Below are positions 34,207-43,700 of a stretch of DNA of 64,000 nucleotides, one piece after another. How positions within the stretch are numbered: position 1 is the first letter of the stretch; each line of letters begins with the position of its first letter. This DNA comes from Blastocatellia bacterium UBA7656. GTDB taxonomy: Bacteria > Acidobacteriota > Blastocatellia > UBA7656. The notes beneath the pieces were generated by a model. The model had not been told where the DNA came from. It searched no databases and saw nothing but the letters and a program-made list of their open reading frames with translations. The translations under genes were made by a program, and so were the position numbers. Location: NCBI GenBank assembly GCA_002483445.1, contig DLHY01000021.1, positions 19,781 through 83,780 on the forward strand, written 5' to 3'.

Positions 34207-35154
34207 TTACGATTTTCTGGTTTTCCGTTTCGGCTTCGATACCCGTTTAACCGGAGTGATTTTGCCTAGCCGTTCGCGCAAAGTCTTTTCCGTTTTGAGG
34301 TCATCAATATCCAGGCAGAGTTGTTCGAGCGCCGACAGGCTGCGAATTCGAGCGACCTCCGTTTTAATATCGGCTCCGGGAAATCGCTTCTCGGCCAAAC
34401 GAAGCAGCAATTTCCTTGCGACTTGCAGGCTGCCCTCTTGTTTTCCTTCTCTCAGAGCCTCTTTGCGCGCTTCATCGATCATGTAGCGATAGTACGGCGT
34501 ATCCTTTATCAGTTCTAACATCATATTGTCTCTCCTGAAAACATCTTCTATCGTGTCCCGATTATAGCGCAGGCTGCCGAGCGTCAACAAATTGAGCGCC
34601 AGAATGTCTCACTGCTGACGATCAGCTAATCGAGCCACGCGCCTCGCGCTCATCTCCAATTCCTTCAATCCGCCTTTCATCAGCGGCACGAAGGGAAGAA
34701 GCTGATCACGATTGAGAGCCAGCAATGATTGCGCCTCGATCTCCCACAATCGAACCAGATGATACCGCACGGTCACAGAAAGCGACCCGGCTCTTACGCT
34801 CACCCGCTCCGGCGCTTCACGCGGTAATCCCTCCTTCGTGTGCAACAAAACGAAGCTGTCGACCGCGTAGCGACGATTGTGCGCAAGCCACAGCATCAAC
34901 GCATAATCGAGCATTCGCTCGGGCATGGCTGCATCATATCGCGTCTGCGCTTCAAGGTGCGTGATGCGCGACTCATCCGGCGTTGTCACAAGATATGCCT
35001 GATCAACTATTCGCTTCGCAGGGCGAAGCTCTCGCGAAAGGACTTTGATTTTGGCAGGCCGATTCGAAGGGAGCGCGCCAACGAGTATCAGCAGAGATTC
35101 CGGGTCATACTCGGCCAGATGTTTGAATGCGTCGTCGTAAGGCGTGCCGCTCAC
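34207..35154 (-). pseudogene. Rpn-family (PD-(D/E)XK) nuclease-like gene interrupted by an in-frame TGA
   Basis: Two stretches, 34,609-35,154 (181 residues) and its continuation to 34,207, are in the same frame and separated by one stop codon (TGA at 34,609-34,611, after DRQQ). The first begins with the Rpn signature YDDAFKHLAEYDPE and has HLEAQTRYD near residue 68. The second continues LRYNRDTIEDVFRRDNMML, a typical Rpn C-terminal region, then a lysine-rich tail. Read through, the protein would be about 315 residues, the usual size. No start codon with a ribosome site opens the second half (only TTG), so the gene is probably nonfunctional, or needs readthrough. A sequencing error cannot be excluded. 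Confidence 0.8.
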
Positions 35155-35166
35155 TTGTGTCCTCTT

Positions 35167-36597
35167 TCAGATGCGCGGCCAGAAGCTCTCGCGACTGAAC
35201 AAACCTTCTTCTCTTTCGGTTTTTGTGCGCGCCGCCGAGGTGACGGGTATCGGGTAGTTGTTCGTGTAGCAGGCGGTGCAATGGCGATTTCCAAGCGGGT
35301 CTTCGCAGGCTCGCAGCAATCCTTCCAGACTCAAATAACCCAGCGAGTCAGCGCCTATGAATCGGGCTATCTCTTCGACTGTCAGATTGGAAGCAATAAG
35401 CTCATCGCGCGTCGGTGTATCGACTCCGTAAAAGCATGGCGCGATGGTCGGCGGGCAGCTTATTCGAACGTGAACCTCGCGCGCTCCGGCATTGCGAACC
35501 ATCTGAACTATCTTCTTCGAAGTCGTCCCCCGCACTATCGAGTCATCTATAAGCACGACCCTCTGGCCCTCGATCAGATCGCGGACAGGATTGAGTTTGA
35601 TCTTGACTCCGAAATGTCGAATCGATTGCTTGGGTTCGATGAACGTCCGACCGACGTAGTGATTTCGCACAAGCCCGAAGCGGAATTTCAAGCCCGATTC
35701 CGAAGCATAACCTATCGCCGCCGAGACTCCCGAATCGGGAACCGGCACTACGATGTCTGCGTCTGCCGGATACTCGCGCGCCAACTGGCGGCCCATCTTG
35801 TGTCGGCTCTTGTTGACTGAGCGACCGAAGACGAGCGAATCGGGACGCGAAAAATAAACGTGCTCGAATATGCACAACGCCGCCTTTTCTTTCGCCCACG
35901 GGAAGGATGAATGCAATCCTTCGCTGTCGATCACGACTATCTCGCCCGGCTCAACGTCCCTCAAGTACGTCGCTTCGATCAGATCGAATGCGCACGTTTC
36001 GGAAGCGACAACGTAAGAATCGCCCAGCTTGCCCAGGCACAGCGGGCGAAATCCGCGAGGATCGCGCACGGCTATCAGGCGATCACGGGTGAGAAAGAGC
36101 ATCGAGTAAGCGCCTTCGATTTCAGTGAAGGTGTCGATTATAGCGCCCACGAGATCGACTTCACGCGAGCGGGCGATCTTGTGAAGAACCACTTCGGTGT
36201 CCGACGTTGAAGAAAAGATCGCCCCGTCAAGCTCCAACTGCCCGCGCACGTCGGACGCATACGGGAGATTACCATTGTGACAAAGCGCGATCTGTCCGCG
36301 ATAACCATCGACGAGGAAGGGCTGGGCTTCGCGCAGAGAGACGCTGCCTGCCGTAGAGTAGCGCACGTGGCCGATGGCAGCCCTTCCGGGAAGCCGCGAC
36401 AGTTCGTCGTGGCTGAATATCTCGCTGACATAGCCCATCCCGCGAACCTGATGCAGGCGGTCTGAGTCGGAAGAAACTATTCCGGCGGATTCCTGCCCGC
36501 GATGCTGAAGCGCATAAAGTCCGAGGTAGGCGAGTCGCCCAGCATCTTCGTTGTTGAATATACCAAATACGCCGCACTCTTCTTTTGGTTTATACAT
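35167..36597 (-). CDS. purF: Amidophosphoribosyltransferase
   Basis: A 476-residue enzyme that makes phosphoribosylamine from PRPP and glutamine, the first committed step of purine synthesis. The catalytic Cys8 follows a short propeptide (MYKPKEE before CGVFGI), and the PRTase loop appears as VVLIDDSIVRGTTSK near 355. Late cysteines include CPPTIAPC and HCTACY, consistent with a 4Fe-4S-containing B. subtilis-type enzyme. It starts at ATG 36,597. The gene order purF, Rpn remnant, hydrolase, purM on one strand suggests shared transcription with interruptions. Confidence 0.95.
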   Translation of the reverse strand: MYKPKEECGVFGIFNNEDAGRLAYLGLYALQHRGQESAGIVSSDSDRLHQVRGMGYVSEIFSHDELSRLPGRAAIGHVRYSTAGSVSLREAQPFLVDGYRGQIALCHNGNLPYASDVRGQLELDGAIFSSTSDTEVVLHKIARSREVDLVGAIIDTFTEIEGAYSMLFLTRDRLIAVRDPRGFRPLCLGKLGDSYVVASETCAFDLIEATYLRDVEPGEIVVIDSEGLHSSFPWAKEKAALCIFEHVYFSRPDSLVFGRSVNKSRHKMGRQLAREYPADADIVVPVPDSGVSAAIGYASESGLKFRFGLVRNHYVGRTFIEPKQSIRHFGVKIKLNPVRDLIEGQRVVLIDDSIVRGTTSKKIVQMVRNAGAREVHVRISCPPTIAPCFYGVDTPTRDELIASNLTVEEIARFIGADSLGYLSLEGLLRACEDPLGNRHCTACYTNNYPIPVTSAARTKTEREEGLFSRESFWPRI

Positions 36598-36657
36598 GAT
36601 ATTGCGGTCTCCCGTTTAGCAGGCGATTTTAGCGGATGATGGGCAGGGTGGCAACTC

Positions 36658-37320
36658 TCACGGCTCGGCTATCTGAATGATATCGCTTCGCTGACGCGCT
36701 TCTTTGAGCCAGCGATCAAGTTCCTGATCGAACTTTTCGCGCTTGAGCAGTTCGTTTATCTGATCGCGTACCTGATCGAGCGGAGGCGGCACCTGTCCCG
36801 CCTGACGGACGCGCGGGGCAAGCTGTTCGTCGTAATACTTCTGAATTTCGTTCTCGGAGACGAACACGAACGAACGAAAGCGGAATTCGACGAATCGGTC
36901 TATCAGTACCCGCTCGCGCATCAATTCATCTATCCTCGCCGAGGTGAGTCCGACAGATTCAGCCCTTTGACGGAATGCGGTTTCAGACGCGAACTCTTTG
37001 ATCAACTCATTGCGCTTTTTGTCTATATCATCCTGAGAAACCTCAGCCGATGGAATCTTCTCAGCTTCCTGATAAACCAGTCGCTGATCGATGAGGACTT
37101 CCAACATCTGTTTGAGCAGATCGGAGTTGACCGACCCGGCAGGCGACGGCGCATCAGGGTCGAGCGCCAGATTCCACAGCAAATCCGTTCGGGTGATTAT
37201 CTCCTCATTGATGACGACGAGTATCTGATCGATGAGCTTATGACTCTGCGCGGAAGATTGAACAGCGAAGGACACAAGGATCATGAGGCAAACACAAACC
37301 CTCTTGCAGAAGTTCTCCAT
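36658..37320 (-). CDS. SurA-like periplasmic chaperone without PPIase domain
   Basis: A 220-residue secreted protein (signal peptide about 1-25). The mature part matches the SurA N-terminal chaperone region: VINEEIITRTDLLWN, LIDQRLVYQEAEK and VFVSENEIQKYYDEQLAP. The parvulin prolyl isomerase domains are absent, so it would act only as a chaperone for outer-membrane proteins. It is encoded just after a BamA/TamA-type gene, a sensible partnership. The start is ATG 37,320, the only one giving a proper signal peptide; the upstream extension to 37,446 runs through octamer repeat DNA and was rejected. Confidence 0.8.
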   Translation of the reverse strand: MENFCKRVCVCLMILVSFAVQSSAQSHKLIDQILVVINEEIITRTDLLWNLALDPDAPSPAGSVNSDLLKQMLEVLIDQRLVYQEAEKIPSAEVSQDDIDKKRNELIKEFASETAFRQRAESVGLTSARIDELMRERVLIDRFVEFRFRSFVFVSENEIQKYYDEQLAPRVRQAGQVPPPLDQVRDQINELLKREKFDQELDRWLKEARQRSDIIQIAEP

Positions 37321-37345
37321 TGTCTGAACAGCGGAAAGGTTATTC

Positions 37346-37423
37346 GACGCAGAGACGCAGAGACGCAGAGCCAACGCAGAGAAGAAAACTCCGCGCCGAC
37401 TCTGCGACTCTGCGACTTTGCGG
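37346..37423. repeat. GACGCAGA octamer repeat in inverted arrangement
   Basis: GACGCAGA units run from 37,346 to about 37,381 and the complementary CTCTGCGA units from 37,398 to about 37,423, so the two halves could fold together. The same CGCAGAG core is seen in the inverted repeat at 45,099-45,186. Confidence 0.75.
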
Positions 37424-37461
37424 TTTATACTCCTCTCGTCGTTCATACCTTCGAAGTCCTG

Positions 37462-40320
37462 TCAGAATGTCTGCCCGAAAGTGAAGTGCCTACGCATGAT
37501 CGGCTCGCCCGCCGGACGATTGAATACGAGAAAAGCTATGTCCAGTCGCACTGGGCCGATGGGCGTTTTGGCCAGTATGCCTAAGCCGAAAGACTGGCTC
37601 AACTTCTGCGGGCGAAAATCCTTCGCTCGCCTGAACACATTTCCCGTATCAGAAAAAATCGCGCCGCCCAGAATTCCTGTTATCGGAAATCTCAACTCGT
37701 TGTTGATCACAAAGAGCGCGTTTCCTCCAAGCGGCCTGCCGGTCGCCGCATCGCGCGGCCCCGCTTCCTCGAATCCGAATCCGCGAAGATCGCGAGAGCC
37801 GCCTCCGAAGAAACGTTCTGAAATCGGCAGCGAGTCCCGTCCTCCGAACGGCGCGGCAAGCCCGATTCTCGCCGATGCCAGATAGACGGTGTTGCGCAAA
37901 GCCTTGATCGGATAATAGCGCGTATGTTCGGCGTTGAATTTTATGAACTGCTCGTTGCCGCCGAATATCGTTGACGCGAATGACAGGCTTCCGAAAGTGA
38001 AATTCCCGCGAGTGGAATCGAAAGCGTTATCGCGTGTGTCCTTCGCATAACTCACGCCTACTCGACCCAATCGGATGGGCCGACGGTTGCGCTCCACTTC
38101 ATCGAGGCTCGTCTGAATATCGAAAATTTTTATTCGCTCGAAGGTGTAGTTGATGTACGCAATAGATTCTGCCGACATCCTTCGCTCGATTTGAAGGAGC
38201 GCGGTGTAGCGGTCGGAGCGGAATGATTTTTCCGCAAGCCTCCGGGCGAAAATGGAAAACTGCGCGGGGTAATCGAAGCCGAACGGTCGCGGATTTTGAA
38301 ACGATACCTGCCCGAGCAGTTCGCTGCGACTCGTGCGCAACTGAATGCTGCCTGTGTAGAGCCTGCCCAGGATGTTGACGTTCGTAAGCTGCACATTCCC
38401 GCGCGCTCCGTTGAAGAATCCGAGTCCGGGGACTTCCAGATCGCTTTGACTCGTCTGAAAGCCGAACCCATAGATCAAAAGGTATCGCTTCGATTCGATC
38501 AGATCGACCGTCACCGCATGTTCTTCTATTCCGTCCGCCGCCTCGCCAACAGGCTCGGAGTTGATGGCTACCGTCTGGAATGCGTCCGTCTCGTAGAGTA
38601 CGCGCTCGGTTTCCTGAAGCCGGTCATTGCGGAGCCATTCGCCTTCCTTGAAGAGATAGAAATCGCTCTCAAGTCGCACGGCTTTCACATAAGTAAGCCC
38701 GCGCGTGGTGACGCTGCGAATCCTTATGCGATTCCCTTCCGAGATCGAAAAGATCAATCGCACTCGATCCCCGCCCTCGCTCGTTCCCAAATCGACAAGT
38801 TCGGAAAAGACCTGCGCGCCCGCATACCCTCCGCGGTTGTAGACGCCGAGTAATGCGTCAGCGTTCTGACTCGCGGCGTTTGTCATGAACGGATCGCCCG
38901 GTTTTATGGTCAATCGCTCGCGCAATTCCTGCTGGGTGAAAATCGTGTTGCCGCGCACCTCAAGGCTATCGATGTAGGTGCGCGACCCCTGGTTGACATC
39001 GAATGTGATGATGAGGTTTTCGCCCGTCACCGACACGCCCCGCCGCACTTCGACTTCGGCCCTGCGATAGCCAAGTTCATAAAGCTGTTTTTGAATCAGC
39101 AGGGAGTCCTGACGCAGCAGTTCATTGCTCGTGAACCCGCGCCCCGGCCCGACGAGCGGAAGGAAGGCGGCGCGTTTCGATTTCAACTGTTCTTCTATCA
39201 GGTCGAGCGGGAGGGCTTCAAGCCCTTCGAATTCTATGCTGCTCAGGCGATAACGCGCGCCCGTCTCGACGTGATAAGTTATGCGCGCTTTGTCGCTTTG
39301 CAGATTGGGAGGATCAGGCAGAGCTATCTCGGCGAAGAAATAACCGCGACGCTGCACATGGTCCTGAAGTCGTCGGCGCCCGTCGTCGAGGGCGAGATCA
39401 TCGATTCCGCCCGTTTGATAGAAAGGCAGGATTTTTCGCTTCTCTTTATCATCAAGCTCTATCCCTACGACATCGACCGACACCATCGGGCCGGATTCGC
39501 AATGAATGACGACGGCCACTGAGTTAGTGATCATATCGACTGCGACGTTGTTTGAAAGTTTGACCGCCAGATAATCGCTTTGAAGATAAGCCTGACGAAT
39601 GCTCTCCATGTCTTCCTGCACTTTCGCTTCGGTGAAAGGAGCGTCTTCGACGAGCGCGCGTTTGACTTTTGATAGATCGATCTCAGCGCCTTTGATATCG
39701 AGGGTGTAGCGCGAGACGCGGGCCGCTTCGCCCGGAGCGATATTGTAGACGACCGTCGCGCGAGTGCCTGAAGAATCGAGCCGGACTTCGGGCCTGACCG
39801 TGGATTGATAATACCCTTGAGAAGAATAGAAAGTGAGCAACTCGCCCGTGCCGCGATTGATGACCGCTTCCGAGAGTTTTTCCCCAAGATTGAGTTCGTG
39901 CAGTCTCGCTCTCAACTCTGCCGCAGAAACGACCGTATCGCCTTCGAAGGAAACTTTTTCTATTCGCGCCTGCGGTTTGACCAGAAAGCGAAGCGCGACG
40001 CCCGAAGAGCCGTCTTCGAGAGCCTCGACCTTCGCGCCCGAAATCAATCCCGATTTGTAGAGTCGAACAAGCGAATCGTGAATACGCAGAGGCGAGAAAT
40101 CCTGCCCCGATGAAACTTCGAGCAGAGATTTTATTTCAGTCGTCCCGCCCGATATGACGCCTTCCAAAACGACATCAACGCGAGTGATGCGTCGGCCAAG
40201 ATAAAGACTGAGATCATCTGCGCGGGATGAAGAGAGAAAACAAAAAGCTATAAGAAAACAGACAACCCCTGATCGCCCGATGCGATTTTTGAGTCTCGTG
40301 TTTTGAGTTCCTCCTGCCAA
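37462..40320 (-). CDS. BamA/TamA-family outer membrane assembly protein with many POTRA domains
   Basis: A 952-residue protein with a signal sequence (about 15-35), about six POTRA domains (repeated strands such as RITRVDVVLEG, RIEKVSFEGD, TYIDSLEVRGN), and a 16-strand-type barrel over the last 350 residues. The L6-type motif is SRDLRGFGFEE near 845, and the barrel ends in a terminal phenylalanine (HFTFGQTF), the assembly signal. It inserts outer-membrane proteins, with TamB encoded just upstream, so TamA is as likely as BamA. The start is a TTG at 40,320 behind GAGAGG; no ATG is available before the signal sequence. Confidence 0.85.
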   Translation of the reverse strand: MAGGTQNTRLKNRIGRSGVVCFLIAFCFLSSSRADDLSLYLGRRITRVDVVLEGVISGGTTEIKSLLEVSSGQDFSPLRIHDSLVRLYKSGLISGAKVEALEDGSSGVALRFLVKPQARIEKVSFEGDTVVSAAELRARLHELNLGEKLSEAVINRGTGELLTFYSSQGYYQSTVRPEVRLDSSGTRATVVYNIAPGEAARVSRYTLDIKGAEIDLSKVKRALVEDAPFTEAKVQEDMESIRQAYLQSDYLAVKLSNNVAVDMITNSVAVVIHCESGPMVSVDVVGIELDDKEKRKILPFYQTGGIDDLALDDGRRRLQDHVQRRGYFFAEIALPDPPNLQSDKARITYHVETGARYRLSSIEFEGLEALPLDLIEEQLKSKRAAFLPLVGPGRGFTSNELLRQDSLLIQKQLYELGYRRAEVEVRRGVSVTGENLIITFDVNQGSRTYIDSLEVRGNTIFTQQELRERLTIKPGDPFMTNAASQNADALLGVYNRGGYAGAQVFSELVDLGTSEGGDRVRLIFSISEGNRIRIRSVTTRGLTYVKAVRLESDFYLFKEGEWLRNDRLQETERVLYETDAFQTVAINSEPVGEAADGIEEHAVTVDLIESKRYLLIYGFGFQTSQSDLEVPGLGFFNGARGNVQLTNVNILGRLYTGSIQLRTSRSELLGQVSFQNPRPFGFDYPAQFSIFARRLAEKSFRSDRYTALLQIERRMSAESIAYINYTFERIKIFDIQTSLDEVERNRRPIRLGRVGVSYAKDTRDNAFDSTRGNFTFGSLSFASTIFGGNEQFIKFNAEHTRYYPIKALRNTVYLASARIGLAAPFGGRDSLPISERFFGGGSRDLRGFGFEEAGPRDAATGRPLGGNALFVINNELRFPITGILGGAIFSDTGNVFRRAKDFRPQKLSQSFGLGILAKTPIGPVRLDIAFLVFNRPAGEPIMRRHFTFGQTF

Positions 40321-40395
40321 TTTCCTCTCAATCCGTCCGGGCGAAACTGCAATGTCGGACTACTATGAATGTCGATGAGCTTGACAAATCCCGAT

Positions 40396-40773
40396 TCAGA
40401 ACGCAGTCCCGCAAACGAACTCCTCCCACTCTCGCGAATCCGTGTGCTGGTACTCCCGCCAGTGAGTGATCCTTGCGCCCTCAACTTTGATTAGAACAGT
40501 CCCGTGATAGCGATGGGTTCCATCATAAGTGTATTCCGCAGCGCCTGCCTGCTCTGCCTCATCAAAAATAATCGTATGCCATTCCACTCGCTGCTCATAA
40601 CCTTCATCGGCATCGAAGAATGCGCGCAACTGCTCTCGATTGCTGAAGGAATATCGAAGCGGATCGGCGTAACGAACATCCTCTGCAAAAGCGCTGGCGG
40701 CGGCGGCGTAATAGCGACGGCTCCAGGCCTCGGCCATTGAATCAAGCAGCGATTTGAATTCCGCCTTCGTCAC
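40396..40773 (-). CDS. SnoaL/NTF2-like small protein
   Basis: A 125-residue NTF2-like fold: a starting helix (FKSLLDSMAEAWSRRYYAAAASAF), a strand-rich cone with VRYADPLRYSF and a closing AEYTYDGTHRYHGTVLIKVEG sheet. Such proteins are small hydrolases, isomerases or ligand binders, and nothing narrows the function. A GTG at 40,773 with AGGAAGGGAG upstream is the preferred start. An earlier TTG would overlap the tamB stop. Translation probably follows tamB by coupling. Confidence 0.65.
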   Translation of the reverse strand: MTKAEFKSLLDSMAEAWSRRYYAAAASAFAEDVRYADPLRYSFSNREQLRAFFDADEGYEQRVEWHTIIFDEAEQAGAAEYTYDGTHRYHGTVLIKVEGARITHWREYQHTDSREWEEFVCGTAF

Positions 40774-40787
40774 CCGGTCTCCCTTCC

Positions 40788-43700
40788 TCAAAATCGTTTT
40801 CTGACGCGCACGTCGAAGCCGACTTCGTTTCGCTCGTTTCGAAACGCGACCACTGAGAAGCGATTGGTCAAGCGGTACTCGACCAGAATTATTCGCTCGA
40901 ACCCTGCGGAGGTTGACGTGAGGTTCTGCGAATAAGTTATCGTCAGATTCTTCGTCACCCGCTGGCCGAGGGTCACTCTCGCCGTCGGGTCGCTGCTGCC
41001 GCCGACGATGAGCGGATCAATCGAAAGGCGACTCAATCCGAACAATCGCTGAGTCCCCTTTGAAAGCTGCTGAGAGAGCGAAGCCGAGAGCAGTGATTGC
41101 GCAAGCCCAAGCCCCGATTGCTTGACCAGTCCTGCGGCCGTGCCTTCGGTCGCAAGAGAGCCGGTCGTGATCAGCGATATGATATCGGTTTCAGGCAGAT
41201 TGGGATCGGAACTGAGCGTAATCTCAGGCTTCTCCATCGAACCGCTGAAGGTGATCGCTATGCGATAGCCTGTGATGTCGACTTCGGCCTGAAGATCGAG
41301 AACAGGAGACGCCCTTCGACGCGCCGGAAAAGTTATCACTCCGCGAGTAAGCTCATACCTGTCGTTTCTGAATTCAAGGAACCCGTGCGTCAACACCACG
41401 CGGCCTGAAACTATGGGGTCGCTCAACGGCCCGCGAATGTGCAGATAAGCGCTCCCTTCGGCGTCGGCCAGATTATTTCGCACTATCAATGTCTGATCGG
41501 CATTGACCCGCACATCGACGTTGATCGGTATTCCCGGCCCGCCCTTGTTGCCGGGGCCAATATCGACGAACTCGGAACTGAACGGGCCGCCTGTGGCGAT
41601 TAGCTCTTCGAATGTCAGTTCTTTCTGATAAGAAGCCCGCCTGATATCGATATCGCCCGTCACCACCTGCGCGCGGCGATTGCCCTGCAAAGCAAGTGTG
41701 CCGTCAAAGATGGTCTGGGTGTCTCGCGGGTATTCCATGCCGACCCCGTCGGCAGTGACTTCTATTCGCCATCGGTCGGGAACCAACCCGACCAGAGCCG
41801 CGCCTCCGGCGAGTTTCAAAGTCCCTCCGCCTGAACTCGCGGCGGTGAAGTCTTCTATCAATGCCTGATCGGAGGTGAACCGTATGCGTCCCGATCCGCG
41901 AGCGACTGCCAGAGGGATGTTGGTCACTCGCAGTCCAACATCTTTGAGAGCGACCGAGCCGAGCAGTCGCGGAGAATCGAGCGAGCCGCGGATCGAAGCC
42001 TGCAACTGCGCAACGCCCGTCGTGAAAATCGTATCAGTGAATGACGAAACCAGCCGCAGGTTCAGTTCTCCTGTCAGCGCGAGGTTGGATTTCGCCGTGT
42101 CATCGCGCGAAATTATTCCTTCGACCGTCACGCTCGTCCCGTCGCCGACGAACGTCACTCGCTCGACTTTGATTTCGGCAGGCGTGGCCGTGACTACGAG
42201 ATCGCCTTCATTGGCGATGGTGTATCGCTGTCCGTTCGAGATGTCGCCGCCTAATTCGAATTTCGTCACGGTGAGCATCGCCTGAATTCGATCCGTATCC
42301 TGAAGCGGGCCGCTCAGTTTTATCGTCCCCGTCGCGCGTCCGCTTATGCTCTTGAGGTTTGGCGATATAAGTTCGAGATACGGCCCTATGTCGGCGTCCG
42401 TGAATTCAATGCTCCCGGTGATCGGATAATTTTTTCGGTCGCGCAGATCGACGACAGCCGCAAGCGTCTGCTCATGCTCAAGCACTTTTCCGCTGGCTTC
42501 TATACGCAGCAATCCGTTGTCGGTGTAAGCGACGAGTTTCGCGTTTCCGACATCGCGCCCGTTGAGCGCGACATTCTCGCCTTGAATCGTGGCGTTGAGG
42601 CGAATGTCTGACCACTCATCCCACTTGCCGTCGCCGACGATTTTCATATCAGCGCGGCCTGTGAGGCTCACGCTGTCGGATGCGGCTCTGGATAATTCGC
42701 CGAGATCGAGGCCCTTGCCCTCGGCGTTGATAGTGTATTCGTAAGTGTCGAGGTTGAACGCGCCCTGCCCCGTGATGCGGGTGTCGCCGAGTTGCATTCT
42801 CAGGTCATCAACCTTCAGCACAGTGTTTTCGATTCGCACCTGGCCGACGAATTCAGGCACAGAGAAACGTTTCGGCTCTTTGCCTTCTTCGTCTGATCGC
42901 ACGCTGAACTCAGCATCTCTGATCGAAACGTCTCCCGTTCCTGAAAGCGTGCGCGGGCCTGGAAGCCCACGCAAATCGACTGTGCCGTTTATTACGCCTC
43001 GCCCGACGAAGTCCTTGAACTCAGGCGCAGCCGTGCGAATCAGAGCCGCAAAATCGAAATCCTTCATCACGGCTTTGAGCGATATTGCGTTTTCAGTTCC
43101 GACAGGGGCGTTGACGCTGAAATCAGCGCGAGTGCCATCGGGTCGCACCAGTCGCCCGTCAGCGATCTTAAAAAGATCGGGCGAGTAATCTATCCGACCT
43201 TCGAATGATCCAAGCACTTCGCCTGAGCTTTCGTCGAGCGGATCGCGGCGCATCTTTATCTCGCCAAGCCTCAATTGTCCCGCGACGATGGGAGCAGAAA
43301 CTTTTCCTTCCACTCTCCCGGTGAATTTCCCTTCGCCCGAAAGCGCGACGCCATATTCCGTCTTCACCTTTTCAGGCATCAATCCGAACGCATCGATCAC
43401 ACGCTGGACTTCGGCCATATCTCTGGAGTTGAAATCGACCTGAATACTTGCGTTGCCGTTCCAGTCAGCCGTGCCTGAAGCTGTGACTTCGCTCGCCTCC
43501 GAGCGGGCGAAAGCGCGTTCGATTCGAAATTCTTTTCCGCTCGCAACTATCGAAACCTCGCCTCTCGCGGGAAGAGTTTCTTCTTCCGACTCAGGCGGTG
43601 AGACTGCGCCTTCGAATTGAGCTTCGATTCGACCCGTGGCGGCTTTGTAATCAAAACCCGGAAAAGCCAGCCGCGCCGATCCTGCGACGGTTCCGCGCAC

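Noticed and set aside
34207..34590. A separate 127-residue gene after the Rpn-like stop codon
   Set aside because: It has only a TTG start without a ribosome site and continues the Rpn frame exactly, so it is better read as the second half of one interrupted gene.
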